Shown: in pieces, positions 7,994 to 21,037 of the stretch
Layout: the number at the start of each line of letters is the position of its first letter
Numbering within the stretch: position 1 is the first letter of the stretch
Assembly (NCBI RefSeq): GCF_900107765.1
Contig: NZ_FNQY01000002.1
Coordinates: 186,001 to 250,000 of the forward strand
DNA: 64,000 bases
Direction: 5' to 3'
Origin: Arachidicoccus rhizosphaerae
GTDB lineage: Bacteria; Bacteroidota; Bacteroidia; Chitinophagales; Chitinophagaceae
Position numbers and translations under genes: made by a program
The notes under the pieces: generated by a model
What the model was told of the DNA's origin: nothing
Databases searched by the model: none
What the model saw: only the letters and a program-made list of their open reading frames with translations

Positions 7994-9730
7994 CTAATTT
8001 TCGAGAAGCGCTTGCATTTGTTCATGAACAAAGTCCATCAGTTTTTTAATATGAGCAGGTGAAAGATCGAATTTCAAACCAGCCGCTTCATATAACTCTG
8101 GTAAGGTCCTTGTGCCGCCAAGGCTGAGTGCCTTTATATAATTATCCAAAGCCTCTTGATGATTTTGTTGGTATTGCATCCACATGCCTATGGCCCCTAA
8201 CTGTGCAATCCCATATTCTATATAATAGAACGGGACCTCAAAAAGATGGAGCTGACGCTGCCAGCTGCAGGCCCGGAACTGCTCCAGACCTTCCTGATTG
8301 ACAACTGAAGAAGATAACTCATTTAAGATGCTCAGCCAGCTTGCTTCCCGTTGCTCAAGCGTATGTTGCGGGTTTTCATAAACCCAATGCTGAAATTTAT
8401 CAATAATGGCAATCCATGGAAAAATCGTTATGACTCTTTCTAACTGATGGATTTTAGCCCGGCGTAGCTCTTCTTTATCTTTAAAAAATACATCCCAGTG
8501 GTCCATACTGAGTAACTCCATTGACATAGAAGCTACTTCGGCAATTTCCATTGGATACTCCTTAAAAGCACTGAGCGCCAAAGGGTGCGCTAAAAATGAA
8601 TGAATCGCATGACCGCCTTCATGTACAATAGTGGTGACATCACTCATCTGCCCGGCTGCATTCATAAATATAAAGGGTGCCCCGCTTTCAGCCAGCGGAC
8701 AATTGTACCCTCCGGGCGCTTTACCTTTTCTGCTTTCTAAGTCAAAATGTTTTAATTCATCCATTTTGCGCAGACAACCCGCAAAAAATGGATTTAGTTG
8801 TTCAAAACAGGCTTCTGTTTTTGCCAACAAATCTTTGCCATTGGTAAAAGGACGTAAAGGCTCTGTATTGGCCGGTTCGGCTTCCAGATCCCAGGGCCTT
8901 AAATCATCTAACCCCAGTTTCTGCTTTTTGTAATGATTGATTTGATCCACTAATGGTAAAACATGCAACTTAACGGCTTCATGGAACTGAAAACAATCTT
9001 CTTTGGTATAATCAAAACGGCCCAGTTCTGCAAATTTGTAATCCCGATAGTTTTCAAAACCGGCATTGACGGCTACCTGTTGTCTTTTTTGTATCAGCTC
9101 AGAATATAAATGATTAAACGCATCCTTATCCTGAAGCCTTCTGTTCTGGACTTTCATATAAACATCGCGTCTGAGGTTTCGCTCAGGGCTTTCCAGAAAT
9201 TTAGCAGCTTGCTGAAGCGTAAATTCCTTGCCATCGACTTCCACGGTCATTTTACCGGCAATGGCGCCATATTGTTGTTGTAAAACACTGAGCTCGGCCT
9301 GGATGGGAATGTTCTGGGGGCGGAAAAGTTCGATACTTCTACGTACGCTTCTTAAATAGGTATGATATAAGGCAGGCTCCAGTTCTTCCACAAAGGGGGA
9401 GTCAATTAATTTTCTGTTGAGTTTGTCTGAATAGGGCTGGAGTCTGGGCTGAATCTCCATACAAAAATAGGTAAATGCGTCTTCCAGTGCCTTATCTGTT
9501 GTATCACAAGTCATTTTAATCTGGCGCCAACAAGCGTCTTCACTGATAACAGCCTCTAATTCACTGAGATCCTTTAACCACTGTTCCAAATCAGATTTAC
9601 TGTTGATGGAACGTTCCGATAATTCTTTAAAGAAGGGTTCCAGGGTTTCCCAGGTGGTCACTGTAAAATCCTTTGGGACAAATTCTCTGGGCAATTTCTG
9701 AATATCAGCAGTAGGTGTCGTATTTGCCAT
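7994..9730 (-). CDS. M3 family oligoendopeptidase
   Basis: A 578-residue zinc metallopeptidase of the M3 (thimet/PepF) family. The zinc-binding motif HEGGH is at residues 370-374 in the context TIVHEGGHAIHSF, with the downstream Glu in the EYPMEIAEVASMSME stretch, as typical of M3B. Length matches the family, and there is no signal peptide, so it is cytoplasmic. These enzymes cleave short peptides in protein and signal-peptide turnover. The start at 9730 gives MANTTPTADIQKL and fits the family N-terminus. Confidence 0.93.
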   Translation of the reverse strand: MANTTPTADIQKLPREFVPKDFTVTTWETLEPFFKELSERSINSKSDLEQWLKDLSELEAVISEDACWRQIKMTCDTTDKALEDAFTYFCMEIQPRLQPYSDKLNRKLIDSPFVEELEPALYHTYLRSVRRSIELFRPQNIPIQAELSVLQQQYGAIAGKMTVEVDGKEFTLQQAAKFLESPERNLRRDVYMKVQNRRLQDKDAFNHLYSELIQKRQQVAVNAGFENYRDYKFAELGRFDYTKEDCFQFHEAVKLHVLPLVDQINHYKKQKLGLDDLRPWDLEAEPANTEPLRPFTNGKDLLAKTEACFEQLNPFFAGCLRKMDELKHFDLESRKGKAPGGYNCPLAESGAPFIFMNAAGQMSDVTTIVHEGGHAIHSFLAHPLALSAFKEYPMEIAEVASMSMELLSMDHWDVFFKDKEELRRAKIHQLERVITIFPWIAIIDKFQHWVYENPQHTLEQREASWLSILNELSSSVVNQEGLEQFRACSWQRQLHLFEVPFYYIEYGIAQLGAIGMWMQYQQNHQEALDNYIKALSLGGTRTLPELYEAAGLKFDLSPAHIKKLMDFVHEQMQALLEN

Positions 9731-9920
9731 ATATTTTAATCTGTTTTAATGTTGTCAAAATAAAAATAAATCTAATTGGGAATCAATTTGTTAATGAATC
9801 CCCTCTAGCTTCGTTTGTGTCAAAAATACCACAAAAAAAGCGCAAGCAAATGGTTTTAACCTTTTGCTTACGCTTGCTAGCATATTGTTTAAAACTGCTT
9901 TGGCCATTTTGGCCGCCGCA

Positions 9921-10493
9921 TTATTCTTTATCTGCTTTTTTCTTTGGAGCCGCCTTTTTCTTAGGCTTTGCTTCTTCTGTTGGCTTGGCATCCGCTGCGG
10001 CAGTTTGCTTTTTAGCAGCCGCTTTTTTAGGGGCCTTGGCCTTTTTTTCTACGGCCGGCTGTTCAGCCGGAGCCTGTTGCGCTTCCAGCTCATCATCCAC
10101 CTCTTGGTTTGCAGAGGACTCCAGGCTTACACTATTGTCTACCAGAATATTGTACCATCTCACCATTTTTTTCATATCGCTGGTATATACTCTTTCAAAA
10201 TCCATATCTGGATATACATCCGTAAAATAAGCTTTTACTGCAGCAATGTCTTTATAATCGGGAATCGGTTTTCCGGCAGCCTGCATGGCTCTGAAAACTT
10301 CGATCAGGTTCACATTTTCGCGGATTGTATAAACCTCAATGCTTTCCAAATGGGAAAAGTGGTGGCTTCTGGAAGAGGCAAATTTTGTGGTTTTGTCCTC
10401 TAAGGAACGTACGATAGCACCATCTGCCTTACTACCGATCAATTCAAAAAGACCACCTAGTCCAGTGACGGAAATAATTTTGTTGTATTCCAT
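9921..10493 (-). CDS. DUF5606 domain protein with Lys/Ala/Pro-rich histone-like tail
   Basis: A 190-residue protein. The start at 10493 is preferred over an in-frame ATG at 10568, because a promoter (10516-10547) falls between the two and the homologous N-terminus MEYNKIISVTGLGGL begins here. Residues ~1-125 form the DUF5606 domain, a Bacteroidota-specific domain of unknown function (MxxNKIIxVTGLGGLFEL, FSHLESIEVYT). Residues ~150-190 are a low-complexity tail made almost only of Lys, Ala, Pro and Glu (for example KKAAAKK, KPKKKAAPKKK), like histone H1 or other nucleic-acid-binding tails. The tail suggests binding to DNA or RNA or electrostatic scaffolding; this is inference. It stands alone, between a peptidase gene and ligA. 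Confidence 0.85.
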   Translation of the reverse strand: MEYNKIISVTGLGGLFELIGSKADGAIVRSLEDKTTKFASSRSHHFSHLESIEVYTIRENVNLIEVFRAMQAAGKPIPDYKDIAAVKAYFTDVYPDMDFERVYTSDMKKMVRWYNILVDNSVSLESSANQEVDDELEAQQAPAEQPAVEKKAKAPKKAAAKKQTAAADAKPTEEAKPKKKAAPKKKADKE

Positions 10494-10515
10494 TTGATAG
10501 TTTGATTTAAGGCTG

Positions 10516-10547
10516 CGAAAATACTTAAGTGAGCCTAGACAGCCAAA
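10516..10547 (-). promoter_or_regulatory. promoter of the DUF5606 gene
   Basis: On the minus strand TTTG (10547-10544), a 20-base spacer and TATTTTCG (10523-10516) follow the Bacteroidota TTTG-N19/21-TAnnTTTG pattern with one mismatch. Its position just before the ATG at 10493 supports that start. Confidence 0.55.
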
Positions 10548-10786
10548 TTTGAAAGAATTTTGGACCAATTTTGCTTTAACTAATTGATAATTAGGTGTAT
10601 TTTTCTTTTGAATATCCCTGTTAGTTGTTTTTTAGAACCTCCGGTTCACCAAAGACGGTCCCGGGCCGTGATACAATAACCCAATAGCGAATTAACCAGG
10701 AACTGAGCCCTGATTGGCAATTTTTAATTAACATTGCCACTGAAAACACTCCAAAAACACTCATATAAGTAAGTAAAGCCCCATAA

Positions 10787-12891
<2,105 letters not shown>

Positions 12892-12892
<1 letters not shown>

Positions 12893-13620
12893 TGCCCGCT
12901 TTTAAAGCGGCGATTATGGATAAGAATATTTATGAAAATAAGTTAGGACATCAGCCTATCCGTGCCATTATTACCGGAGCTACCGGTATGGTAGGGGAAG
13001 GCGTCTTAAATACCTGTTTGGAAAACAGTGACGTGGAGGCCGTTTTGGTAGTGAGTAGAAGGCCAACAGGTATCTCTCATCCTAAATTAAAAGAAATTAT
13101 TCATCAGGATTTTTTTGATTGTTCAGGTATTGCCGGTCAGTTGGACGGGTATAACGCCTGTTTTTTTTGTTTGGGGGTGACCTCCCTGGGTAAGACTGAA
13201 GCAGCCTACCATAAGCTGACTTATGAATTAACCCTACAGTTTGCCAAAACCCTATGTCTGATCAATAAGAATATGACTTTTTGTTATATTTCCGGAAAAG
13301 GGACGGACAGGTCTGCAAAAAGTGCCATTATGTGGTCGCGGGTGAAAGGAATAACAGAAAGGGACCTGGACCGCTTACCGTTTTCCAAGGTCTTTTGCTT
13401 TCGTCCAAGCATAATCATTCCGACGCCTGGCAATCGCCATACTTTAAAAATCTATCATTATTTTAGCTGGTTATTCCCCTTGCTTAGCAAATGCTTTCCT
13501 GCTTCTTTTTGTACGCTAAAGGAGTTGAGTCAGGCCATGGTGAATGCTGTAAATCTTCCCATCGACAGAGCTATTTATGAAGTAGCGGATATTCATGAAG
13601 CTGCTACGCCGGATCATTGA
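12892..13620 (+). CDS. NAD(P)-binding Rossmann protein (atypical SDR, HTATIP2-like)
   Basis: A 242-residue protein with an N-terminal dinucleotide-binding motif ITGATGMVGEG (residues ~28-38). This is followed by SRRP, a FFCLGVTSLGKTE segment and a FCYISGKGTD strand, as in atypical short-chain dehydrogenases related to the HTATIP2/oxidoreductase group. The classical Tyr-x-x-x-Lys pair is not clear. Substrate unknown. The start used overlaps the ligA stop (TAATG), which suggests translational coupling. An alternative start at 12916 removes eight residues and leaves the Rossmann motif intact. Confidence 0.8.
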
Positions 13621-13685
13621 GCCCGCTTTAGCGGTCATAAACGTACCTCCATTACCTTAAATAAAGCTGGATTGTGATTCGTTGT

Positions 13686-14807
13686 CTATTGATCGGACTC
13701 TTTTTTGTCCGATTGTCTTTTTTCGCTATTTGGAATAGCTCCTGTAGCTTTTGCCGTATCATTATTCTTGGGCAATAATTGCTTTTTCTTCCCGGAACTG
13801 CCTGAACCGTATTCAAATTTATAAATCTGACAAAGTAATAAGAAGTAGGCAATCATTAAAGGCCCGAAGATAAGTCCCATCAATCCAAAAATTTGCAGTC
13901 CCAGGATAACGCCAAAAACAGTAATCAAGGGGTGTACATCTCCGAATTTTTTCATTAAGGCAAACCGCAAGACGTTGTCACTATTGGATACAATAATACC
14001 ACAATAGGCTAATAATCCTATACCCATGCCAATTTCCCCATTGGCCATTGTAATAATACAAATAGGAACCCAGACAATCATTGTTCCTACCACCGGTATT
14101 ATGGATGCGGCACCTGTCAGCAATCCCCAGAAAATAAATTCTTTAATCCCAAAGATCCAATAGCCCAAAATGGCTAAAAGTGCCTGACAAAGGGCCAGGA
14201 CAGGAATACCTATTGCATTGGATACCACCATGTTTTTGGTTTCCTGCCAAAGTGTGGATTTGTTTTGTTCATTGAGTGGCAAAAAAGATTCAATTTTCTT
14301 CTCCATTTTACGACCACCCATCAGCATAAAATAAAAAATGAAAAAAGCAACGGCTAAATTTGAAACAACTGAAGCTGTGGCATTTAGAATTTTAGGAATA
14401 TAAGCTGCCAGCTTTTTGAAGTTTTCTAAAATTGCTTGATTAGATACGTCTAATGAAGGGAAATGGCTTTTGACTAAATCTACCGTGTGGGTTAATTTGT
14501 CTGTTATGGTAGGGGCTTGGTCAATTGCCTGATTGATTCTCGGAATCAGTACTTTGATGATGGAAAATATTGGAAACACAACCAAAATAATACTTCCCAG
14601 GATTAATACAAGCGCGGCCGCCCATTTTTTCCAGTGTTTTTGCTCAATCAGCTTATAATACCAGCTTCTATATAGAACATATAAGGTAATTGCCCCAAAA
14701 AATCCAGGCAGAAAATATTTAAGCTGTACAATGATTTCTATTCCAATAAAAGTTATCAGAATCAAAAGCACGACCTGTTTTATCAGATTGGTACTTATTT
14801 TTTCCAT
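13686..14807 (-). CDS. AI-2E family transporter (PerM/YdiK type)
   Basis: A 373-residue polytopic inner-membrane protein. It has two hydrophobic segments near the N-terminus, one central segment after a long loop (~residues 80-150), and a C-terminal block of several segments including GLLTGAASIIPVVGTMIVWVP and FGVILGLQIFGLMGLIFGPL. These are hallmark motifs of the AI-2E/UPF0118 family. Members export small molecules or act as Na+/H+ antiporters; AI-2 transport itself is shown for few, so the substrate is open. The C-terminal tail is hydrophilic and rich in Lys, Ser and Asp. The gene has no close same-strand partner. Confidence 0.9.
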   Translation of the reverse strand: MEKISTNLIKQVVLLILITFIGIEIIVQLKYFLPGFFGAITLYVLYRSWYYKLIEQKHWKKWAAALVLILGSIILVVFPIFSIIKVLIPRINQAIDQAPTITDKLTHTVDLVKSHFPSLDVSNQAILENFKKLAAYIPKILNATASVVSNLAVAFFIFYFMLMGGRKMEKKIESFLPLNEQNKSTLWQETKNMVVSNAIGIPVLALCQALLAILGYWIFGIKEFIFWGLLTGAASIIPVVGTMIVWVPICIITMANGEIGMGIGLLAYCGIIVSNSDNVLRFALMKKFGDVHPLITVFGVILGLQIFGLMGLIFGPLMIAYFLLLCQIYKFEYGSGSSGKKKQLLPKNNDTAKATGAIPNSEKRQSDKKESDQ

Positions 14808-16464
<1,657 letters not shown>

Positions 16465-16493
16465 TTCTAACAAAATATTTATTTAATATCTTT

Positions 16494-16543
16494 AAACCCG
16501 GTGAAGAATCATTTAAATGATCTCTTTACCGGGTTTTTGTTTG
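16494..16543 (+). terminator. intrinsic terminator after eno
   Basis: AAACCCGGT pairs with ACCGGGTTT, with further imperfect pairing inside the loop. A T-rich run (TTTTTGTTT) follows immediately. Confidence 0.88.
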
Positions 16544-16586
16544 GGGTAACTCACTTTGAAGCCCATATTGCAATCAAAAGGTATAA

Positions 16587-19500
16587 ATGCGCAAAAGGCA
16601 ACTAGCAATGAGCAAAAGGCGGCCGCATGACAAAGGGGGCGTAAATTGTCGACAACTACTTTTGGGTATAGGCATTGTCCTGTCCATTTTATTGTTGAGC
16701 ATAGGCGCGTCCCGGGCTCAACAATTTGGAGGAAACCCGCCTTCTTTAAAATGGCGACAGCTAAAAAATGATTCCATCAATATTATTTTTCCAAAATGCC
16801 AGGATACCACTGCATTAAAAATAGCTGCCCAGATTAATTATTTACGTCATTATCCGGGTTATAGCCTGGGTCCCAGAATGGAAAATCCGCCCATCCTGAT
16901 ACAGACTGAGACGGCTAATAGTAATGGTTATGTAGGGATGGGGCCATATAGAAGTGAGTTTTATCTCAGTTCCCCGATGGATGTATTGAATCTGGGTAGC
17001 TTAGACTGGGCCAGTACACTGGCTTTACATGAGTATCGCCATATCATGCAATATGATAATATCAATATAGGGCTGACAAGAGTCGTGGACTTTGCACTGG
17101 GGGATAATGCCAGGTCACTTTTCAGTGATATGGCGGTTCCCAACTGGTTCTTTGAAGGAGATGCGGTATATAGTGAAACCCTTCATAGTACACAGGGGCG
17201 AGGAAGGCTGCCCAGATTTATGAATATATATCCTGTTTTAAAAAAAGACGGCAAAAACTATAATTATCAGAAATTAAGAAACGGTTCCTATAAAGATCTT
17301 ATTCCCGGCCATTATAATTTGGGTTATATACTGGTAGCCTTTGGTTATCAGAAATACGGGGATGATTTCTGGGGGCGGGTTATCAGGGACGCGGCCAGGT
17401 ATAAAGGTCTGTTTTATCCATTTCAAAAAGCCATCCAAAGACAATCGGGTATTTCATTTAAAAGGTTTCGTGAACAGGCGCTGAGCGCTTATCAGCAGGC
17501 TTTTGATTTGTTGGACTGGAAAACAATGGCTTCCGGTAAAATGGCAATTCCATTGCCTAAGGCCAAACAAACAAATGACGATACGCGGATTACACCCATA
17601 AATGAGATCAGGACTAATGAAGTAGTGGATTATATGTATCCTTACCCGTTTAAAACTAGGCTAAATGACGGACAGGATGCGGAAGGAGTCGTCGCCCTTA
17701 AAACGCCGTCTACTTCCCTAAGTCATTTTGTCTTACTTCAAAACGGTACGGAAAAGAAGGTAGGAGAGGCGCCCATTTCCCGGGACGGGTATTTTGGCTA
17801 TAATGATCAGTATCTTATTTATACCCGCTTTCAGGTGGATCCGAGATGGAGTTATAAGGAGTACAGTGATCTGGAAATTTTGGATGTTTTGACCGGCCAA
17901 AGGCATAGGATTACGCATAAGTCCCGATATTTTACGCCGGATATTACCCTTAGAAAAGATTCCTCACGGGAAGTGACTAAGGCGCACCCAGAACAGCCGC
18001 CAACCGGGATGCTAATAGCTGCCAGCAGACTTACCACTGATGAGAAATCATCCATTGACCTGTTAGATGCCAGGGGGCAACTGAAGCAAAGGTGGACGGC
18101 GCCAAAGGGAGTGATCTATAATTATCCGAAATTTTTTCATCTGAATCTTACGCCATATGTAATTCAGCAGGAGAACCGGCAAGGTGATTCGGGTTTAAAT
18201 ACTGGCGATGCTGAAGGAAATACCGGGATATTATTTATGATTCGCCAGCCTGATGGCCGGATGGGCATTGGATATGACCGCATTTCATCTGAATCTAGCA
18301 CTCAAGAGTCAAATCTGGCTGTAAAATTTTTAGTGCCTTTAAAAGATCAGTTATTGGCCTATCCTGTTGTCAGTAATGGTAACCTTTTTTATTCAAGCGT
18401 TGAGCCCACAAAGGATAATCCGTATACGGAATTATGGCAACTGGATTTAAGTGGTGTAGCTAGTGATAATGTCACCTCGAAACTGGCGGAACCAATATTG
18501 GTAAAAAAGTTTGTCAGGGACGGGGCGCAGGGATTTATCCGTAAAAATAAAGCAGCGGTCATAAGCCTTCAGACGGCCATGGGTTATCGCCTTTTTACTT
18601 CAGCGCTACCGCTGGATAAAGATTCTTTGGCCATAAGGGATAAGCCTTCTTTCCTGGGATTTAAAGGCTATCTGCCTTTAAAGGACAAGGCTCATTCTGA
18701 GGTATTCTCGGCATTATGGGCTGGACCATCTCAGGCAAAGACAGGGGCGGACACTTTAAATATGGATCAAAAGCATACACTTTTAGAAAATGAAATCAGT
18801 CTGTCTAAATGGCAGCAGTCTATTAAAAAGTATCCCTTGCTTAGTCATCCGTTTCATTTTCATAGTCTGCAGCCATCTGTGGAAGATCCTGTTTATGCAT
18901 TGAAATTATTAGGACAAAATACCTTAAATACTCTTCAGACGACATTGTCTTATAATTATAATCGTGTAACAGAAATAAATGCTGTCGGCGCTGATATGAG
19001 TCTGGGCTTATGGTATCTGGAGCCATTTATGCAAATGGATTATAGCTGGAATCACCAGGCAGCCGATAGTAAGGGCAATTATTACGGATACCAGGAACTT
19101 ACCAGTCAGCTGGGGGTGCAGTTACCCCTGAATTTTACGGGTGGCCGCTGGTCGCGCAGCCTTTATGTATCTACTGCGCTTAGTCAGAGCGACCTATACT
19201 GGTCTGATCCTGCGCCTAAGGCAGGGGCTGCCTTAACCCAGATCAGGTATTTATTTTCCCGGGTGCAGTATTCGGTGAATGCCCGGCAGTCCAGTCGTCA
19301 GTTTTATCCCAGATGGGGACTCTATACTTACAGTGAATTAAACAGTCCTTTGGACGGGAAGGGACCTAAGCAGTGGATGACCAGTTCTACCATTTATTTA
19401 CCCGGAATATTACCGACCCATAGCTTTAGGTGGAATCTGGCTTATCAAAACAGGGATACAGTAGGTGCATATGGATATAGTAGCAGGTTTCCATTTTCAA

Positions 19501-19823
19501 GAGGGTATACCAGACCCTCTTTTGCGACCATGTGGAAATTTGGATTGGACTATGACCTTCCTATTTGTTATCCTGATTTCGGGTTCGCTTCCATGGCCTA
19601 TTTCTCCAGAATCAGGGCGAACGTTTATTTTGATCAGAGTTATGGTTTTGATAATCAGAAATACAGAACGAGTTACGGTTCCGTCGGTGGGGCTGTTTAT
19701 GCAGATATGAATCTTGGTAATCAATATCCGATTACCATTGGTCTGCGCTATAATTATCTGCTTCATAAAAACTATCCTCTGAAAAACAATTGGGAATTTA
19801 TACTACCCATTCATATCTTTTAA
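16587..19823 (+). CDS. large outer-membrane protein: gluzincin-like metallopeptidase domain, propeller-like region, C-terminal barrel
   Basis: A 1078-residue exported protein. The signal peptide core lies at about residues 23-44, with cleavage near SRAQ. An alternative start is Met8 at 16608. Residues ~50-310 resemble the 'peptidase MA-like' metallopeptidases, with the zinc motif HEYRH at 148-152 and a downstream WFFEGDAVYSE motif, whose Glu190 could be the third zinc ligand. Residues ~330-700 contain blade-like repeats of TolB/WD type. Residues ~790-1078 are rich in alternating aromatic strands ending in LPIHIF, consistent with an outer-membrane barrel. Similar Bacteroidota proteins are annotated only as hypothetical or surface-antigen-like. 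Substrate unknown; proteolytic activity is inferred from the motif. Confidence 0.72.
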   Translation: MRKRQLAMSKRRPHDKGGVNCRQLLLGIGIVLSILLLSIGASRAQQFGGNPPSLKWRQLKNDSINIIFPKCQDTTALKIAAQINYLRHYPGYSLGPRMENPPILIQTETANSNGYVGMGPYRSEFYLSSPMDVLNLGSLDWASTLALHEYRHIMQYDNINIGLTRVVDFALGDNARSLFSDMAVPNWFFEGDAVYSETLHSTQGRGRLPRFMNIYPVLKKDGKNYNYQKLRNGSYKDLIPGHYNLGYILVAFGYQKYGDDFWGRVIRDAARYKGLFYPFQKAIQRQSGISFKRFREQALSAYQQAFDLLDWKTMASGKMAIPLPKAKQTNDDTRITPINEIRTNEVVDYMYPYPFKTRLNDGQDAEGVVALKTPSTSLSHFVLLQNGTEKKVGEAPISRDGYFGYNDQYLIYTRFQVDPRWSYKEYSDLEILDVLTGQRHRITHKSRYFTPDITLRKDSSREVTKAHPEQPPTGMLIAASRLTTDEKSSIDLLDARGQLKQRWTAPKGVIYNYPKFFHLNLTPYVIQQENRQGDSGLNTGDAEGNTGILFMIRQPDGRMGIGYDRISSESSTQESNLAVKFLVPLKDQLLAYPVVSNGNLFYSSVEPTKDNPYTELWQLDLSGVASDNVTSKLAEPILVKKFVRDGAQGFIRKNKAAVISLQTAMGYRLFTSALPLDKDSLAIRDKPSFLGFKGYLPLKDKAHSEVFSALWAGPSQAKTGADTLNMDQKHTLLENEISLSKWQQSIKKYPLLSHPFHFHSLQPSVEDPVYALKLLGQNTLNTLQTTLSYNYNRVTEINAVGADMSLGLWYLEPFMQMDYSWNHQAADSKGNYYGYQELTSQLGVQLPLNFTGGRWSRSLYVSTALSQSDLYWSDPAPKAGAALTQIRYLFSRVQYSVNARQSSRQFYPRWGLYTYSELNSPLDGKGPKQWMTSSTIYLPGILPTHSFRWNLAYQNRDTVGAYGYSSRFPFSRGYTRPSFATMWKFGLDYDLPICYPDFGFASMAYFSRIRANVYFDQSYGFDNQKYRTSYGSVGGAVYADMNLGNQYPITIGLRYNYLLHKNYPLKNNWEFILPIHIF

Positions 19824-19852
19824 TTAGGGGCCACTTTAGGCAGAAGAATAAA

Positions 19853-19884
19853 AAAAGAGCACTTCACGTCGAAGTGCTCTTTTA
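19853..19884. terminator. bidirectional terminator between convergent genes
   Basis: Perfect 13-base arms (19853-19865 and 19871-19883) with a five-base loop. An A-run precedes and a T-run follows, so it can act on both strands. It separates the outer-membrane protein gene from the convergent protease gene. Confidence 0.88.
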
Positions 19885-19926
19885 TCGAATCTTACTTGTT
19901 TAATATGTTTCGTTGAAAACCTAATC

Positions 19927-21027
19927 TTAGTTGTATGCCTTAACATTAAAAACATACTGACGTAAAGCCGTGAGTTGTTGTTCTCTGTTTACACCTTTTA
20001 GATTATGATTGCTTTTTAATGCGGATACGTTGACGGCACTGGTATCTTTTTCCTGCCAGCTTTGCAGTGCCTGAACGATCTCCTGGGATTTGATGGCAAA
20101 AGTGACACCTTGTGCATTGGCTTCCCGGGTACTTAAAATGCCGATAATATCTCCGTATTTATTAAATACCGGTCCCCCGGAATTTCCTGGATTGGCCAGT
20201 AAGGAGATCTGTACAGTAGCAGTATCACCATCAAACCCGGATAAAGCACTTAAATAACCTTTATTATAGGTAATATCATTACGAGGGTAGCCTAAGGTGA
20301 AAACATCCGCCCCAAGACTTACATTCGTACTTTTCAGGTCGTACGGAAGCGTTTTGAAAGGCTGATAATCACTGTCAGTAATTTTGAGAATCGCCAAATC
20401 CTTGACATGATCCACATATACGATGGAAGTTTTAAATTCCTGGCCCTGATCATTGGCTACAACAGCGCTGCTGCCTTTTAATACGTGGGCATTCGTCAGT
20501 AATAAGCCTTTGCCATCAATTAAAAAGGCGGAGCCGCCACTTTTAACAACGGCACCTTCCGGAAGTTTGGTCGCTTCTTTGATTTGGCTATATTGGTAAT
20601 CCTGGGTCTTTTTCAGTTGCTCAATATCTCGGCTAAGCAGTTCCACCGTTTGACGGCTTGCAGTGCCAAAAGTGGAAATAACACCACTGATAATAAGGGC
20701 GGTAAGGCCAGCGATGCAGGCGGCAATAGCGGTCGTTTTCTTATACCGATGCCATAATTGGACAATTTTGCCTTTGGAAATCTTCTTTTGATCTTCCGCG
20801 ATAGACCCTTTTTCCAGTAAATGATCATGGGTGCTGCTCAAACTGGTCATTAGTTTTTTTCTTTCTGCAAACTGAGCCATTTTGTCCATGAATATCTTGT
20901 GACTAACAACCATATGATCCAATTCCGGATTTTCCAGTCGCATCTGTTCAAAATAGGCCTTTTCCTCGGGGAGCATCTCATCATTGAAGTACCTTTCCAG
21001 GCTTTCTATTAATAATTGTTCACTCAT
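19927..21027 (-). CDS. membrane-anchored trypsin-like (S1C, DegP-type) protease with N-terminal anti-sigma-like domain
   Basis: A 366-residue protein; the ATG at 21027 is preferred over an in-frame codon at 21057, which would overlap the sigma gene. Residues 1-60 look like the cytoplasmic part of Bacteroidota anti-sigma proteins (SLERYFNDEMLPEEKAYFEQ followed by NPELDHMV). A transmembrane segment lies at ~98-119, followed by a short coiled linker. The rest is an S1C protease domain in the periplasm with His181 (TNAHVLKG), Asp210 (KDLAILK) and Ser283 (GNSGGPV). No PDZ domain follows. It starts 10 bases after an ECF sigma gene, so it probably regulates that sigma factor. Joining sensor protease and anti-sigma domain in one chain is unusual and is inferred from architecture. 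Confidence 0.82.
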   Translation of the reverse strand: MSEQLLIESLERYFNDEMLPEEKAYFEQMRLENPELDHMVVSHKIFMDKMAQFAERKKLMTSLSSTHDHLLEKGSIAEDQKKISKGKIVQLWHRYKKTTAIAACIAGLTALIISGVISTFGTASRQTVELLSRDIEQLKKTQDYQYSQIKEATKLPEGAVVKSGGSAFLIDGKGLLLTNAHVLKGSSAVVANDQGQEFKTSIVYVDHVKDLAILKITDSDYQPFKTLPYDLKSTNVSLGADVFTLGYPRNDITYNKGYLSALSGFDGDTATVQISLLANPGNSGGPVFNKYGDIIGILSTREANAQGVTFAIKSQEIVQALQSWQEKDTSAVNVSALKSNHNLKGVNREQQLTALRQYVFNVKAYN

Positions 21028-21037
21028 GGTCTCTTTA

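Noticed and set aside
9715-10403. Long plus-strand ORFs (171 and 179 codons) rich in Leu, Phe, Ala and Ser
   Set aside because: They are antisense to the Lys/Ala-rich tail of the DUF5606 gene; their composition is the mirror of that repeat region.
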